Below, in pieces: positions 1 to 9,592 of a DNA stretch of 64,000 nucleotides. The number at the start of each line of letters is the position of its first letter. Positions within the stretch are counted from its first letter, which is position 1. The stretch is from Segatella copri. Its GTDB lineage: Bacteria > Bacteroidota > Bacteroidia > Bacteroidales > Bacteroidaceae. Position numbers and translations under genes: made by a program. The stretch covers positions 62,001 to 126,000 of the forward strand of contig NZ_VZCB01000101.1 of assembly GCF_009494395.1 (NCBI RefSeq), written 5' to 3'. Under the pieces are notes generated by a model. It did no database searches. It was not told the DNA's origin and saw only the letters and a list, made by a program, of their open reading frames with translations.

Positions 1-673
1 CCTCTGTCATCATGTTCATTGTCTTTAGTAGATTCTCTGTGAAGTTTCTGTGCTCCAGAAAGAATGGATAAAAACCGTGGTGCAAGTAGTCCTGGAAATA
101 CTTCATCGGACTCACCTTCGGCAATATCTGCTTGATGATGTGCTCATGGTTGCGGAGGATATCGTCCAGTTCGTATGGCTGGAAATTGTTACCCGTCTGC
201 AGATTGATGAATTCTCTGAACGAGAATCCTCTCAGATTGTAACTCTTTACCACGCCGTTCAGTTCCGGGTTCTCTTCCTTCAGTCGCATTACGCTGGAAC
301 CGGTGAAAACAATTTTCAGTTCTGGATAGAGGTCATAGCACTTTCTGAGTTCCTTGCTCCAGTCGGGCTGTTTGAAAACCTGATCTATGAGCAGTGTTCT
401 GCCGCCTTGCTTCACGAAATCGCCTGCAAAATCTGCAATGCCTCTACTCTGGAAATAGAAATTGTTCATGTTTACATACAGGCACTTGCGGTCGGTAGGG
501 CCAAAGTGCTCTTTGGCATACTGGAGGAGGAAGGTAGACTTGCCTACGCCTCTTGTTCCCTTTATGCCTATCATGCGGTCGCTCCAGTCTATTTCGTCCA
601 TCAAGGTACGTCTTACTGGGGCGTTCGTATGCTCTACGAGGTATGTATGTGTTCTGAAGAATGCTTCTTCCAT
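1..673 (-). CDS. AAA-family ATPase with DUF4143-type architecture (3' end outside window)
   Basis: Reading the minus strand from the ATG at 673 gives an uninterrupted frame to the window edge. About 40 residues in there is a Walker A loop, GTRGVGKST, followed by a Walker B-like segment (RTLLIDQV) and the sensor-like stretch IVFTGSS that is typical of the AAA_14/DUF4143 ATPases common in Bacteroidales. The part visible is about 224 residues; the DUF4143 C-terminal domain expected in a roughly 400-residue protein would lie beyond base 1. The cellular role of this family is not established; some members resemble toxin-antitoxin or nucleic-acid-linked NTPases. A consensus promoter lies just upstream. 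The open frame on the other strand (50-730) is a shadow. Confidence 0.85.
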   Translation of the reverse strand, partial: MEEAFFRTHTYLVEHTNAPVRRTLMDEIDWSDRMIGIKGTRGVGKSTFLLQYAKEHFGPTDRKCLYVNMNNFYFQSRGIADFAGDFVKQGGRTLLIDQVFKQPDWSKELRKCYDLYPELKIVFTGSSVMRLKEENPELNGVVKSYNLRGFSFREFINLQTGNNFQPYELDDILRNHEHIIKQILPKVSPMKYFQDYLHHGFYPFFLEHRNFTENLLKTMNMMTE

Positions 674-707
674 GAGTTGTCTTTTATTACTTTTTTGTTT
701 TATGATG

Positions 708-738
708 CAAAGGTAATTAATTATTTCTAATTTGCAAA
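708..738 (-). promoter_or_regulatory. Consensus Bacteroidetes promoter for the AAA ATPase gene
   Basis: On the minus strand TTTG (735-738) is separated by 19 bases from TACCTTTG (708-715). This fits the Bacteroidetes sigma-ABfr consensus of TTTG and TAnnTTTG. The predicted transcript start is about 25-30 bases before the ATG at 673. Confidence 0.75.
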
Positions 739-804
739 GTCTAGATAGCAAAAAGTAACTTTTTTTATTTTATTTAGCACTATTCTAAGTAAAATTGGTC
801 TGAT

Positions 805-838
805 TTTGCAGTTTTTCAACGATTTATTTATAACTTTG
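805..838 (+). promoter_or_regulatory. Promoter giving a near-leaderless transcript
   Basis: TTTG at 805-808 and TAACTTTG at 831-838 are separated by 22 bases, close to the consensus spacing. The -7 box ends only four bases before the ATG at 843, so transcription would begin at or next to the start codon. Confidence 0.55.
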
Positions 839-842
839 CAGC

Positions 843-1973
843 ATGAAACTACATATCTTCAATCCAGAACACGATTTGGCTTTGGCCTCAAATTTGCGTC
901 AGTTTACTGCTCCACATGCAGGACGCCAACTCAGGAGTGACCTTTCCTTCATCCCTGCTTTATGGGCTGATGAAGGTGATTTGGTCTTGGTCGACGACAT
1001 AGATAATGCCCGTGACAAGGTGCGCCATCTTGGAGGTGATCTTGTTGATAAGGTTGAGTTTATCACTAAAGTTCAGTTAGCACATTTTATCAAGACGGAA
1101 TTTCTTGACAGCGTTCATCCCTGGGGATGGGATTTGAGCCTGAAGGGAGAGCTGGAACACATCGGAATACCGGAAATAGCCTTGCCGAGCGATGCTATAT
1201 TAAATAAGGTACGCGCGATAAGCAGTCGCCAATGGGCTGCAGAGCATCTTCAGAGCGGGGTTAGGTTTGTCCAGTCCGTGGCAGAGGTGAAGTCTCTCGT
1301 CAGGGAGTGGGGCAAGGCTGTCATCAAGGCTCCCTGGAGCAGTAGTGGCAGGGGAGTGCGCTTCGTTTCTGCTGATGAATTCAGGGAAGGCAGCGATTAT
1401 CCGTCTTTCGAAAGATGGGTGGGTAATATTATTTACCGCCAGGGTGGAGTTACCGTTGAGCCTTATTATAATAAGGTAATGGATTTCGGCATGGAGTTTG
1501 AAATGGTGGATGGCAAGGTGCTCTATCGTGGCTTGTCGCTTTTCGACACCATCAAGAATGCTTATTCGGGAAATGTTCTCTGCCCGGAAGACAAAAAGGA
1601 GGAGATGATGGCTCGTTACGTCAGCCCGGAGCGATTGCTGCAGATTCGCCAGCATGTCATTGACATGATGGAGCCAGCCCTGAAGGGAATCTATAGTGGT
1701 CCGTTTGGGGTGGATATGATGATTTATGCCAAGGAACAGAATCTTCCGGCTTCTGATGGTGCTTCTTCTGATGTGCAGGATGATTTCGGAGTGAACGAAT
1801 GCATAGAGGTCAATCTGCGCAGAACGATGGGTCATGTAGCCATCGATTTGGCAAATTATCTTCAGAAGACTTCTTCCGAACTCAATCAACTGATGCGTGT
1901 AGAATTTGACGGCAACCGCTATCATCTGCGCGTCCTGCCCGGTCAGCCATCAGCAGAAGCCCCGCTTCATTAA
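843..1973 (+). CDS. ATP-grasp-like protein of unknown substrate
   Basis: 376 residues, soluble, no signal peptide. The segment VIKAPWSSSGRGVRFV (about residues 158-173) looks like the ATP-grasp phosphate-binding loop preceded by its lysine, and the C-terminal ECIEVNLRRTMGH (about residues 321-333) supplies the acidic and Asn residues that bind Mg2+ in ATP-grasp ligases. The N-terminus (FNPEHDLALA) is conserved among Bacteroidales hypothetical proteins from memory. A carboxylate-amine ligase activity is plausible, but no substrate can be named. The gene stands alone, is convergent with kup, and has its promoter abutting the start codon. The ATP-grasp call comes from motifs only. Confidence 0.75.
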   Translation: MKLHIFNPEHDLALASNLRQFTAPHAGRQLRSDLSFIPALWADEGDLVLVDDIDNARDKVRHLGGDLVDKVEFITKVQLAHFIKTEFLDSVHPWGWDLSLKGELEHIGIPEIALPSDAILNKVRAISSRQWAAEHLQSGVRFVQSVAEVKSLVREWGKAVIKAPWSSSGRGVRFVSADEFREGSDYPSFERWVGNIIYRQGGVTVEPYYNKVMDFGMEFEMVDGKVLYRGLSLFDTIKNAYSGNVLCPEDKKEEMMARYVSPERLLQIRQHVIDMMEPALKGIYSGPFGVDMMIYAKEQNLPASDGASSDVQDDFGVNECIEVNLRRTMGHVAIDLANYLQKTSSELNQLMRVEFDGNRYHLRVLPGQPSAEAPLH

Positions 1974-2070
1974 GCGGGAACTTCTGCTTGATGAATATTT
2001 GCATAAATGCATTATAGATTTCAACGATATCTGCTGCATGAAGCACCTTCAGACCACCGATTTTTATAAA

Positions 2071-2118
2071 ATGAAAATCCCCACCAACCATCCGCATCCT
2101 TACCGGAATGGGAAAGTT
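2071..2118. terminator. Bidirectional hairpin terminator between convergent genes
   Basis: ATCCCCACCAAC and GTTGGTGGGG form a long stem around a loop of about 25 bases, with A/T-rich flanks on both sides. It lies between the plus-strand ATP-grasp-like gene and the minus-strand kup gene. Confidence 0.65.
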
Positions 2119-2138
2119 GGTGGGGTTTGCTATTCTTC

Positions 2139-4130
2139 TTATACTTCTTCTTTTTCTTCTGCTTCTTCTTCAACTATCTGAGAAATGCGCCTGATGCTTC
2201 TGTTGCTATGGTTGATGATGAGCGGTACACGTTCTACCACCACCATGGATGTGTCGAGGCCCAAGGCCTTAGGCTCGTCAATGCCTATCTTGCCGATAAG
2301 GGCATAGATGGTCATCAGCAGGTTCTGCTGACGGTTGTCGGAACTCTCCGGGTAATATACGCGGTGGATGATGATGAAGCGGAAATCGCCAGGAATTCCA
2401 TTTTTGCGGAGCGAAGGATAGGTGCTTCTCAAATCCACCTTCCTGCTTGCCACCAGATCTTCTACCACTTGTCGCAGATAGAGGCTCACCCTAGGCTCAA
2501 TGCGGAAACCTATGCGCATGGTTACACTGTAGAGAGTGTCGGGAACCAGGGTCTCGCAACTGTATTCCAGCGTGTCAGGAGTATCAGCAAATTCCAGATT
2601 GATAAGCCAGTAATGGTCAGCACGCTTGGGCTGCTTGTTGATGATGGAATAGAGCAGCTTGTCATCCACCGCACCTTCCTTGCCGGCATGGTTCACATAA
2701 ACCAGGTTGGAAGCGTACTTGGGGATGCTCTCGTCGGCCTTGATATCGGAGATAATCTGATAATACTCATCCAGCGGTTTGGTACTGATGTAATGTTGGC
2801 GAATCTTGATGGCGCGGACCCATACATACATCATCAGGAACAGGATTCCGCCTATGAGCATCGTACACCATCCTCCTGCGATAAACTTTGACAGATTGGC
2901 TGCAAGGAAAATGCCCTCGATAACGCAATATGCGCCCATAAAGAGCAAGATGAAGATGCGCGCCACACCCTTGGTGCGCAGGTAGAAACCGAGCAGCAGG
3001 GTGGTCATCAGCATGGTGATGGTGATGGCGAGACCATAAGCTGCCTCCATGTGCGAGGAGTCGCGGAAGAGCAGGATGATGAGAACCACACCGATGTACA
3101 TGGCGCGATTGATTACCGGGATATAGAGCTGACCCTTTACATGGGTAGGATGCTTGATTCGCATGCGTGGCCAGAAGTGCAGGTTCATGGCTTCGCTCAA
3201 TATGGAGAAGGTTCCGCTGATAAGAGCCTGACTGGCAACGATTGCCGCACCCGTGGCCATGATGATGGCAAAAATCAGCATGCTCTGCGGCATGATGGAA
3301 AAGAACGGATTCACGGAGGAGGCAGTCTGGATATGGTTCAGTACCCATGCTCCCTGACCCAGATAGTTGAGGATGAGCATGGCCTTTACGAAAAGCCAGC
3401 TGATGGTGATGTTCTTTCTGCCGCAGTGACCCAGGTCGGAGTAAAGAGCCTCAGCACCGGTGGTACAGAGGAACACGGCACCCAGAATCAGAAACCACTC
3501 TGGCGATTTTGCCAGCAGCATGGCAGCATAGTAGGGGTTGAAGGCCTTCAGAATCAATGGGTAAGAGGTGATGCTGAAAGCTCCCGTTACGCCCAGCAGC
3601 AGGAACCATATCAGCATGAATACTCCGAACGACTTGCCAATACTCTCTGTGCCAAAGCGTTGCACAAAGAAGATGATGGTGATGATGCCCAGTGTGATGG
3701 GGATGACTGGCAGGTGGGGGCTGATGCTTTCGAGTCCTTCGATGGCTGTGGTAACCGTGATTGCAGGTGTGATGATTCCATCTGCCAGCAAGGTGCTGGC
3801 ACCGATGATGGCCAACAGGTAAATCCACTTTCTCTTCATCTTGCGTAACAGGGCGTAGAGGGCGAGAATGCCTCCTTCGCCATTGTTGTCGGCACGCAGC
3901 GCCACACATACGTATTTGATGGTGGTCTGCAGGGTGAGTGTCCAGATGATGCACGACAATGCGCCCAGGATGGTGCTCTCGTTGATGGCTTCACCCGTGT
4001 GCAGGATGGCCTTCATCACGTAGAGTGGGGATGTACCTATATCTCCAAACACAATGCCCAGAGTGATGAGCAATCCCAGGAAGCCTACTCGATGATGGCA
4101 GGCTACTGAACTTTCTGTTTTTTCTTTCAT
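2139..4130 (-). CDS. kup: Kup-family potassium uptake transporter
   Basis: About 663 residues from the ATG at 4130, chosen because the protein then begins MKEKTE followed directly by the conserved first helix; an upstream in-frame ATG at 4172 would add 14 residues. The signature GIVFGDIGTSPLYVMKA near the N-terminus is diagnostic of KUP/HAK/KT transporters, and about twelve hydrophobic helices follow, ending with a cytoplasmic C-terminal domain of about 200 residues. It would import K+ across the inner membrane, probably with protons. The C-terminus is acidic (EEEAEEKEE). It is monocistronic, with a promoter about 110 bases upstream and a terminator shared with the convergent neighbour. Confidence 0.95.
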   Translation of the reverse strand: MKEKTESSVACHHRVGFLGLLITLGIVFGDIGTSPLYVMKAILHTGEAINESTILGALSCIIWTLTLQTTIKYVCVALRADNNGEGGILALYALLRKMKRKWIYLLAIIGASTLLADGIITPAITVTTAIEGLESISPHLPVIPITLGIITIIFFVQRFGTESIGKSFGVFMLIWFLLLGVTGAFSITSYPLILKAFNPYYAAMLLAKSPEWFLILGAVFLCTTGAEALYSDLGHCGRKNITISWLFVKAMLILNYLGQGAWVLNHIQTASSVNPFFSIMPQSMLIFAIIMATGAAIVASQALISGTFSILSEAMNLHFWPRMRIKHPTHVKGQLYIPVINRAMYIGVVLIILLFRDSSHMEAAYGLAITITMLMTTLLLGFYLRTKGVARIFILLFMGAYCVIEGIFLAANLSKFIAGGWCTMLIGGILFLMMYVWVRAIKIRQHYISTKPLDEYYQIISDIKADESIPKYASNLVYVNHAGKEGAVDDKLLYSIINKQPKRADHYWLINLEFADTPDTLEYSCETLVPDTLYSVTMRIGFRIEPRVSLYLRQVVEDLVASRKVDLRSTYPSLRKNGIPGDFRFIIIHRVYYPESSDNRQQNLLMTIYALIGKIGIDEPKALGLDTSMVVVERVPLIINHSNRSIRRISQIVEEEAEEKEEV

Positions 4131-4242
4131 ATTTATTCTCTTAAATAATAAGTTATCCTTTTGAATAAGCATTATCTTAGCAGGTAAAAATGACTCCTTA
4201 GCTGGAGACTTTTACAATACTATATTGATTATAAATTGCGTG

Positions 4243-4250
4243 CAAAGGTA
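4243..4250 (-). promoter_or_regulatory. Promoter -7 box of kup
   Basis: TACCTTTG on the minus strand, matching TAnnTTTG. It implies a kup leader of roughly 105 nucleotides. No clear TTTG -33 element is visible. Confidence 0.5.
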
Positions 4251-4460
4251 TTAATAGTTGGTAAGATATAAGATTTCCTTGAGTTTTTTTAACAGATTTA
4301 ATATTCCACCCGCAAAAAACAGTTAAAGTAAAGCAATATAAAATAAAAAAAGTCTTCGCAAGTACTATATAGCATAAGAAATCGTTTCGCAAGTTTAGTG
4401 GATATCAGTTCTCAAATAATAGGAAGTAGACCAATTTACAGAAGGTTCTTTTTAGTTATA

Positions 4461-4551
4461 GCCAAGACTGCACAAAGGCTTACGCAGTGCTGAAACATCA
4501 AAAGCTCCAATTTGCTGTGCAATGATGTGCGCTCACCTTGGCAGTCTTGGC
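4461..4551. repeat. Inverted repeat downstream of susD
   Basis: GCCAAGACTGC (4461-4471) and its exact complement GCAGTCTTGGC (4541-4551) enclose about 69 bases that hold further partly self-complementary GTGC/GCAC runs. It lies between the end of susD and the kup promoter, so it could terminate the susCD transcript or be the remnant of a small mobile sequence. The rest of 4131-4594 shows no credible gene. Confidence 0.45.
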
Positions 4552-4594
4552 AGGGCAGACTAAACATGTGAATGAAAAGCTTATGGCAACTATA

Positions 4595-6211
4595 TCAATA
4601 ACTTGGATTCTGTTTTAATTTCTTGTTTAAATCCAGACATCTTTGTGGTATTGGGAAAACCGTTGTAAATCCGGTAGACTCCTTTTCTAATGGAGTTCTT
4701 TGATCATATTCCTTGGTATATTTGCCAAAACGGATGAGATCTTGACGTCTCCAACCTTCCCAAACCAATTCTAGCAGACGCTCCTTTAGAATGTTGTCCA
4801 AATTGGCTTCCACATGAGGCATTCCTACTCGGTCTCTTATAGCGTTCAGCTCTATTGAACCATCCTCGCCATTGCGAACTTTCGCCTCGGCTTCCATCAA
4901 CAGCGCGTCACCATATCTAAAAAGGACGATATCGTTGTCAACCTGCCGTCCGTCAGAATAGGCGGTTCGATCAACCTCGTATTTGCCTACACGAGCACCT
5001 GCCGTCTGTTTATATGGGCTGTCGCTGAGGTTCAGTTTCAGTTCCAGCGGCATATACACCAACGGCTTCCCGTTGTCCAAATATATCTTCTTTCCGTCAA
5101 CAAGCACGGTATCTGCATAGAAGTTTATCTTGAATCTATTGTCAACATGATCAGTTCCGTAACCGAAAGCCTTGACGGTTGAAACAGTTGCACATGTGCC
5201 GTTTTCGGAAGAACCACCATAAGCTCCGCCATGTTTGTAGTGGCGTGAGCGGAAAAGATAGTGGTATTCGTTCAAATATAAGTTCTTGTCCAATGGGATT
5301 GTGAAGATGTTCTCCTTGGAATTTTCATTATGAACCGCAAAGTTCGATGCGTAGTCGCTCTCCAACTCATAGCCTTCTTGCCGCAGTTGCTCGCAATACC
5401 AGATGCAGGTTTCCCAAGCGTTCTTTTTCTCGCCATTTACATTGAAGTAAATGCTTTTCCCGTCCTGACGCTTTCCGTCGGTCCAGTTATCATCCGTATA
5501 TATTTCCGCATTCAAGGCAAGCTTTGCAAGCAGGAAGTTTGCGACAGGGCGTGTCACACGTCCGTAATAGTCCCCCTCCTTGTTGGAATGCTCATCGGCG
5601 AGCTGTGGGGCAACATCCTGCAACTCGTCAACAATAAACTTGAATACCTCACTTCTTTCGCTTTGCGTTACCTGCTCCAATTTCACGTCGTATGATGTTA
5701 CGATAGGAACACGCCCGAACATATCCATCGCATAATAGTAGAACAAGGCTCGTACAGCTCTTACCTCTGCCGTGAAATTTCTTGTCTGTTCTGCAGAAAG
5801 CAGACTCTTATGGCTATCAATGATAGAAAGCGACTGGTTAGATATAACAATTACCTTGAAGAGGTATTTCCATACATTATATAAATTAATATCATTGGCA
5901 TTCCATTTGTGCTGATACATGTTCTCCCACAAACCGCCATCATACCAGTCTCCACCACGGATTGGATTCATTGCCTCGTCAGTGGTCAAGGTATTGTAGT
6001 CGTAAATACCCCGGCAAGTTCCTTGAAGCCCTTCCGACTCCTGATTGCTCCCTATGTAATTGTACAGGGAAGCTACTGCGTTTTTGTATATATTATCAGC
6101 ATTGTTGTAGATTGCCTCCTGGTCCAGCTGGTCTTTGGGATGCTCATCCAGACAGCTGCTGAAACAAAGCATTAACGGTGCTGCTAATATGTATTTAATA
6201 ATAGTCTTCAT
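4595..6211 (-). CDS. susD: SusD/RagB family nutrient-binding outer-membrane lipoprotein
   Basis: 538 residues. The N-terminus is a lipoprotein signal peptide ending LMLCFSSC, so the mature protein would be lipidated at that Cys and exposed at the outer membrane. The body has the tetratricopeptide-like SusD fold features (AEVRAVRALFYYYAMDMFGRVPIV near residues 148-172 and LLMEAEAKVRNG near 420) and ends with the family tail FPIPQRCLDLNKKLKQNPSY. It should act as the lid of the SusC transporter encoded 12 bases upstream. The ligand cannot be deduced: no glycoside hydrolase, sulfatase, peptidase or regulator lies alongside. Confidence 0.95.
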   Translation of the reverse strand: MKTIIKYILAAPLMLCFSSCLDEHPKDQLDQEAIYNNADNIYKNAVASLYNYIGSNQESEGLQGTCRGIYDYNTLTTDEAMNPIRGGDWYDGGLWENMYQHKWNANDINLYNVWKYLFKVIVISNQSLSIIDSHKSLLSAEQTRNFTAEVRAVRALFYYYAMDMFGRVPIVTSYDVKLEQVTQSERSEVFKFIVDELQDVAPQLADEHSNKEGDYYGRVTRPVANFLLAKLALNAEIYTDDNWTDGKRQDGKSIYFNVNGEKKNAWETCIWYCEQLRQEGYELESDYASNFAVHNENSKENIFTIPLDKNLYLNEYHYLFRSRHYKHGGAYGGSSENGTCATVSTVKAFGYGTDHVDNRFKINFYADTVLVDGKKIYLDNGKPLVYMPLELKLNLSDSPYKQTAGARVGKYEVDRTAYSDGRQVDNDIVLFRYGDALLMEAEAKVRNGEDGSIELNAIRDRVGMPHVEANLDNILKERLLELVWEGWRRQDLIRFGKYTKEYDQRTPLEKESTGFTTVFPIPQRCLDLNKKLKQNPSY

Positions 6212-6223
6212 ACTCTTTTCGTT

Positions 6224-8923
6224 TTAAAATTGTACACTCAGTCCCAATGAGTAAGTACGGTATAATGGATAGTTGCGCTTGTCGTCAATACCCATCGTAC
6301 TGTTGACAACATAGCTGTTTATCATTGGTGTCAAACCTTTATATCCGGTGATTGTTCCAATGTTGCTAATGTTGCATGATACACGCAATGAACGAATAAG
6401 TTTGCTCCTCAAAGGCACATTGTAGCCTATTGTCAGATGCTCGAAGTTCAGGTAGTCACCTTTTTCAAGCCAGTAGTCAGAGACTCTCTGATCTACGATG
6501 TTCTTCTTTGGAGCATCCTTCAAGACATTGTAGTCTGGGAAGCAAGCCATGCTTGTGTAAGCTAGTCCTGTTCCGTTGAAAATCTTGTGCCCGAATGCTC
6601 CATTCATCTGTATGGAGATATAGTAATTCTTGTATCTGAAACTGATGTTTGAGCCAAGGATCACCTTTGGTGTGGCTTGTCCTGCAATGTATCGGTCGCC
6701 TCCATCGCTTAAGTCCACATTGCCATTATGGTCAAGGTCCTCTATGTCGTAAAAATAGCTGCCGTTCTCGTTCTTGACAAGTCCCTTGCAATGGGGTAGG
6801 TAGAAAACGCCAAGTGGCTGTCCAACAATCTGATAGACCACGTTGTTGTCGCCGCCGTTTTGACCAGCACCATCCAATGATCCAATAGCGGTGATGTTTG
6901 CTGCCGACATGCTCATTCCCTTGTAATCTCCACTTAGCGAGATAAGTTTGTTGCTTTGAAACGACAGGTTCATATTGATGTTAAGATCCATGTCCTTCTT
7001 GCTGATTGGCTGCACGGACAAGCCCAGCTCAAATCCGCGGTTTGACATTGAACCGATGTTTGCCAGCAATGTATTATATGCGAATGGTGGAACCGGAACC
7101 TCATAGGCGTAGAGCATGTCGGTGGTCTTGGAATAGTAATACTCCGCTGTAAGCATAAGCCTGTTGGCAAAGAGACCAATGTCCGCACCGAGGTTAAACG
7201 TTGTCTTCGTTTCCCACTTCAAATCAGGATTGTTGTTTCTTACCATACCAAGGGTTACTGTTGGAGAACTCTTTACCGGAACAATGCCAGTCTGCCTTAC
7301 GGTGTTCATGGTTGTGTAGGCGGAGATACCGCCAAGGTTGCCGGCCTGTCCCAAACCCGTGCGGAGTTTGAGCATCGACAGCGGTTTTATGTTGGCAAGG
7401 AAGCTTTCCTTCTTCATGTCCCAAGTGAATGATACTGAAGGGAAGAATCCCCATGTATTGTTGTCTCCTACCATTGACGATCCGTCACCGCGTGCATTAA
7501 CTGCTAAGGTATATCTGTCAAGCAGATTATAAGTAATGCTTCCCATTACAGAAGCCAGGGACTGGTCTTCGTAAGTGCTTTCTGTTCCACCGTATGGACG
7601 GGCTGCCGTCGCACCGAGATTGTCGTAATGAAAATCGTTTGTAGGTATTCCCTTAGCATACACCCAGAAAGCAGTTTTTCTCAGTTTTCTGTATTCACTG
7701 CTTACTCCAGCTGAGACCTTATGTATGCCGAACTCTTTGTTGAAATCAAGAGATACATTGCCAAGCCATTCCTCTTTCTTGAATTCTCCACGGTACACGT
7801 TGCCTTGTGCCCATACCCATGTCGGACAGAATTGTCCGTTTTCGGTAGAGCCATACAGGTAAGAGCCGAACGTGGATACACGCCAGTTCTTATTGAAATC
7901 GTAGCTCAGCTTTATGTGTGCGTCAAAGTTCAAATCCTTGGAGTCGTTTTTCTCTTCAAGCAATATCCCGGGTGGGTTGACATGCGTTGCAGATTCGTTT
8001 TTCAGCCAGTTTCCATGCTCGTCAGTACCAGCAGGGAAAGTTGGGTTCTGGCATGCTGCGGAATAAAACAGCATCTGCGTATCAAAGATGTCATGGTTTT
8101 TAAATGAAGAGCCGAACACTCCGAATTCTCCGGTTAGTCTGTCATTGAAGGCTTTCTGGGTCACATCAACTTTGGCAACAAAAACGTTATAGTCCATCTT
8201 CTTGATGATGGTGTTGTGGTCCATTACTCCGAAAGATGCACGATAGTTTGACTGTGGCGTACCTCCGCTGAATGCAAGGTAATGATTGTTCACCATACCC
8301 GTGCGTGTTATCACCTTGTAGTTATCGGTATTGAAACCTCCGTTGTTGCAATAGATACCCAATGCCTTTGCCGTTGCAACATATTCAGCAGCATTGAGCA
8401 TCTCCAGGTGTTTGTACATCTGCTCGAACCCCACATTACCCTCATACGAGATCTGGAATCCTCGTCCTGTGCCTTTCTTGGTTTTCACCTCTATAACACC
8501 AGATGCTCCACGTGAACCATACATGGCGGTCTCCGCAGCATTCTTCAATATACGAAAACTCTCGATGTCTGCAGGATAGATGGTTGATAGGGTAAGTACG
8601 TCAGAAGTAACCCCATCAATCAACACTAAAGGGTCATTGCCACCGATGATGGAGGTTGTACCACGTACTCGCACACTATTGAGCATAGCCATGCGATCAA
8701 GACCGTTGGATGTCACGTTGACACCAGCAGCCTGACCACTCAACACGTCGAGGGCGTTGTTGGCCGCACCCTTGTTGGAATGATTTCCAACTATCTTTAT
8801 TATATTACTTCCATTGTCAATGGAATCTTTCCGTTCTGCAGGAACTTGCTTTTGTGCATGAGCCAAAGAACTGCAAAAGAGCGCAATGAGAAGTAATGTA
8901 AAGTCTTTTTTGCTCTTTGCCAT
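6224..8923 (-). CDS. susC: SusC/RagA family TonB-dependent outer-membrane transporter
   Basis: 899 residues. A cleavable signal peptide (to about residue 23, ending SLAHAQ) is followed almost at once by the plug domain (ALDVLSGQAAGVNVTSNG, about 58-75; VLIDGV, about 100; AMYGSRGASGVIEVKTKKG, about 132-150). The 22-strand barrel follows, ending in the aromatic strand YRTYSLGLSVQF. The carboxypeptidase-D-like N-terminal beta-sandwich found in most SusC proteins is missing, which explains the length below 1000. An EF-hand-like loop with DLDHNGNVDLSDGGD appears near residue 733. It forms an energy-dependent importer with the SusD lipoprotein downstream. No dedicated ECF sigma factor or hybrid sensor is adjacent. 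Confidence 0.95.
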   Translation of the reverse strand: MAKSKKDFTLLLIALFCSSLAHAQKQVPAERKDSIDNGSNIIKIVGNHSNKGAANNALDVLSGQAAGVNVTSNGLDRMAMLNSVRVRGTTSIIGGNDPLVLIDGVTSDVLTLSTIYPADIESFRILKNAAETAMYGSRGASGVIEVKTKKGTGRGFQISYEGNVGFEQMYKHLEMLNAAEYVATAKALGIYCNNGGFNTDNYKVITRTGMVNNHYLAFSGGTPQSNYRASFGVMDHNTIIKKMDYNVFVAKVDVTQKAFNDRLTGEFGVFGSSFKNHDIFDTQMLFYSAACQNPTFPAGTDEHGNWLKNESATHVNPPGILLEEKNDSKDLNFDAHIKLSYDFNKNWRVSTFGSYLYGSTENGQFCPTWVWAQGNVYRGEFKKEEWLGNVSLDFNKEFGIHKVSAGVSSEYRKLRKTAFWVYAKGIPTNDFHYDNLGATAARPYGGTESTYEDQSLASVMGSITYNLLDRYTLAVNARGDGSSMVGDNNTWGFFPSVSFTWDMKKESFLANIKPLSMLKLRTGLGQAGNLGGISAYTTMNTVRQTGIVPVKSSPTVTLGMVRNNNPDLKWETKTTFNLGADIGLFANRLMLTAEYYYSKTTDMLYAYEVPVPPFAYNTLLANIGSMSNRGFELGLSVQPISKKDMDLNINMNLSFQSNKLISLSGDYKGMSMSAANITAIGSLDGAGQNGGDNNVVYQIVGQPLGVFYLPHCKGLVKNENGSYFYDIEDLDHNGNVDLSDGGDRYIAGQATPKVILGSNISFRYKNYYISIQMNGAFGHKIFNGTGLAYTSMACFPDYNVLKDAPKKNIVDQRVSDYWLEKGDYLNFEHLTIGYNVPLRSKLIRSLRVSCNISNIGTITGYKGLTPMINSYVVNSTMGIDDKRNYPLYRTYSLGLSVQF

Positions 8924-8966
8924 TTTCTATTTCTATTACTTTAGGTTATGGATGATTTCCGATAAG

Positions 8967-8974
8967 CAAAGATA
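8967..8974 (-). promoter_or_regulatory. Promoter -7 box of susC-susD
   Basis: TATCTTTG on the minus strand about 45 bases before the susC ATG. No obvious gene or RNA is visible in the remainder of the interval 8975-9183. Confidence 0.5.
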
Positions 8975-9183
8975 AGGTGCAATACATTAAAAAACGTATA
9001 CAACCCCCAATATTTATGCATTATTAACGATAAAGAAGTAAGTGCGTAGAGTATTACTCCATAACAGTTGCACCTGCCAATGAATTTAGTGGTTTACGGA
9101 GTTTTTAAGTATGTAAAATATTTGTGATTTTTCATTGTTACATCACAGATCTGTAACCATTTTATATCTTAAAGTTATCGCAT

Positions 9184-9581
9184 TCAAGAATAATGGTAAA
9201 AGTTATGCATTTTTTCAAACGTAGTAAAAATGGCTACGGATATTTTTGGCGTTCTCTCATAAATAGTATATTTACTGTGCAGGCTTTCCTTCCTCCTGAT
9301 ACCAGCCACGTCCGGCTGCAAGTGATATTTCAGCGAATTGTCGGTGATTCCTTGGCTGATAAGCGAAGTGATTGTTACCAAACTGCGGTCGCGCAATGAA
9401 AGCAGGTCATTGCGGCTCCATACTTCTCCGAAGAGGATGTCGTCGTTGAGGTGGGCGAACTCTGGGGCAAACTCACCCATTGGGTGCGCCCTGCTGTCTG
9501 TACTATTTTCTGTTGTGCCATTATATTGAGTGAAAAAGTTGTTAATATAATAAATGTTGCAAATTTTTTCATAAGATTCAA
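9184..9581 (-). pseudogene. Carboxymuconolactone decarboxylase-family gene, frameshifted and truncated
   Basis: One frame starting near 9569 encodes a signal peptide and the first mature residues (MKKFATFIILTTFSLNIMA, then QQKIVQTAGRTQ). The next frame continues with the conserved CMD-family text GEFAPEFAHLNDDILFGEVW and RDRSLVTITSLISQGITDN. The switch is at about 9482, where one base is missing (the Leu codon expected before GEFAPEF). After NSLKYHL the homology stops and unrelated sequence runs to the stop at 9184, so the catalytic Cys/His half is also gone. An intact member would be a secreted or periplasmic AhpD-like protein. The frameshift could be a sequencing error; the lost 3' half could not. 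Confidence 0.75.
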
Positions 9582-9592
9582 TAGTTGAGTCT

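Noticed and set aside
4198..4392. Minus-strand frame of 64 codons upstream of kup
   Set aside because: It spans the kup promoter box and shows no conserved features.
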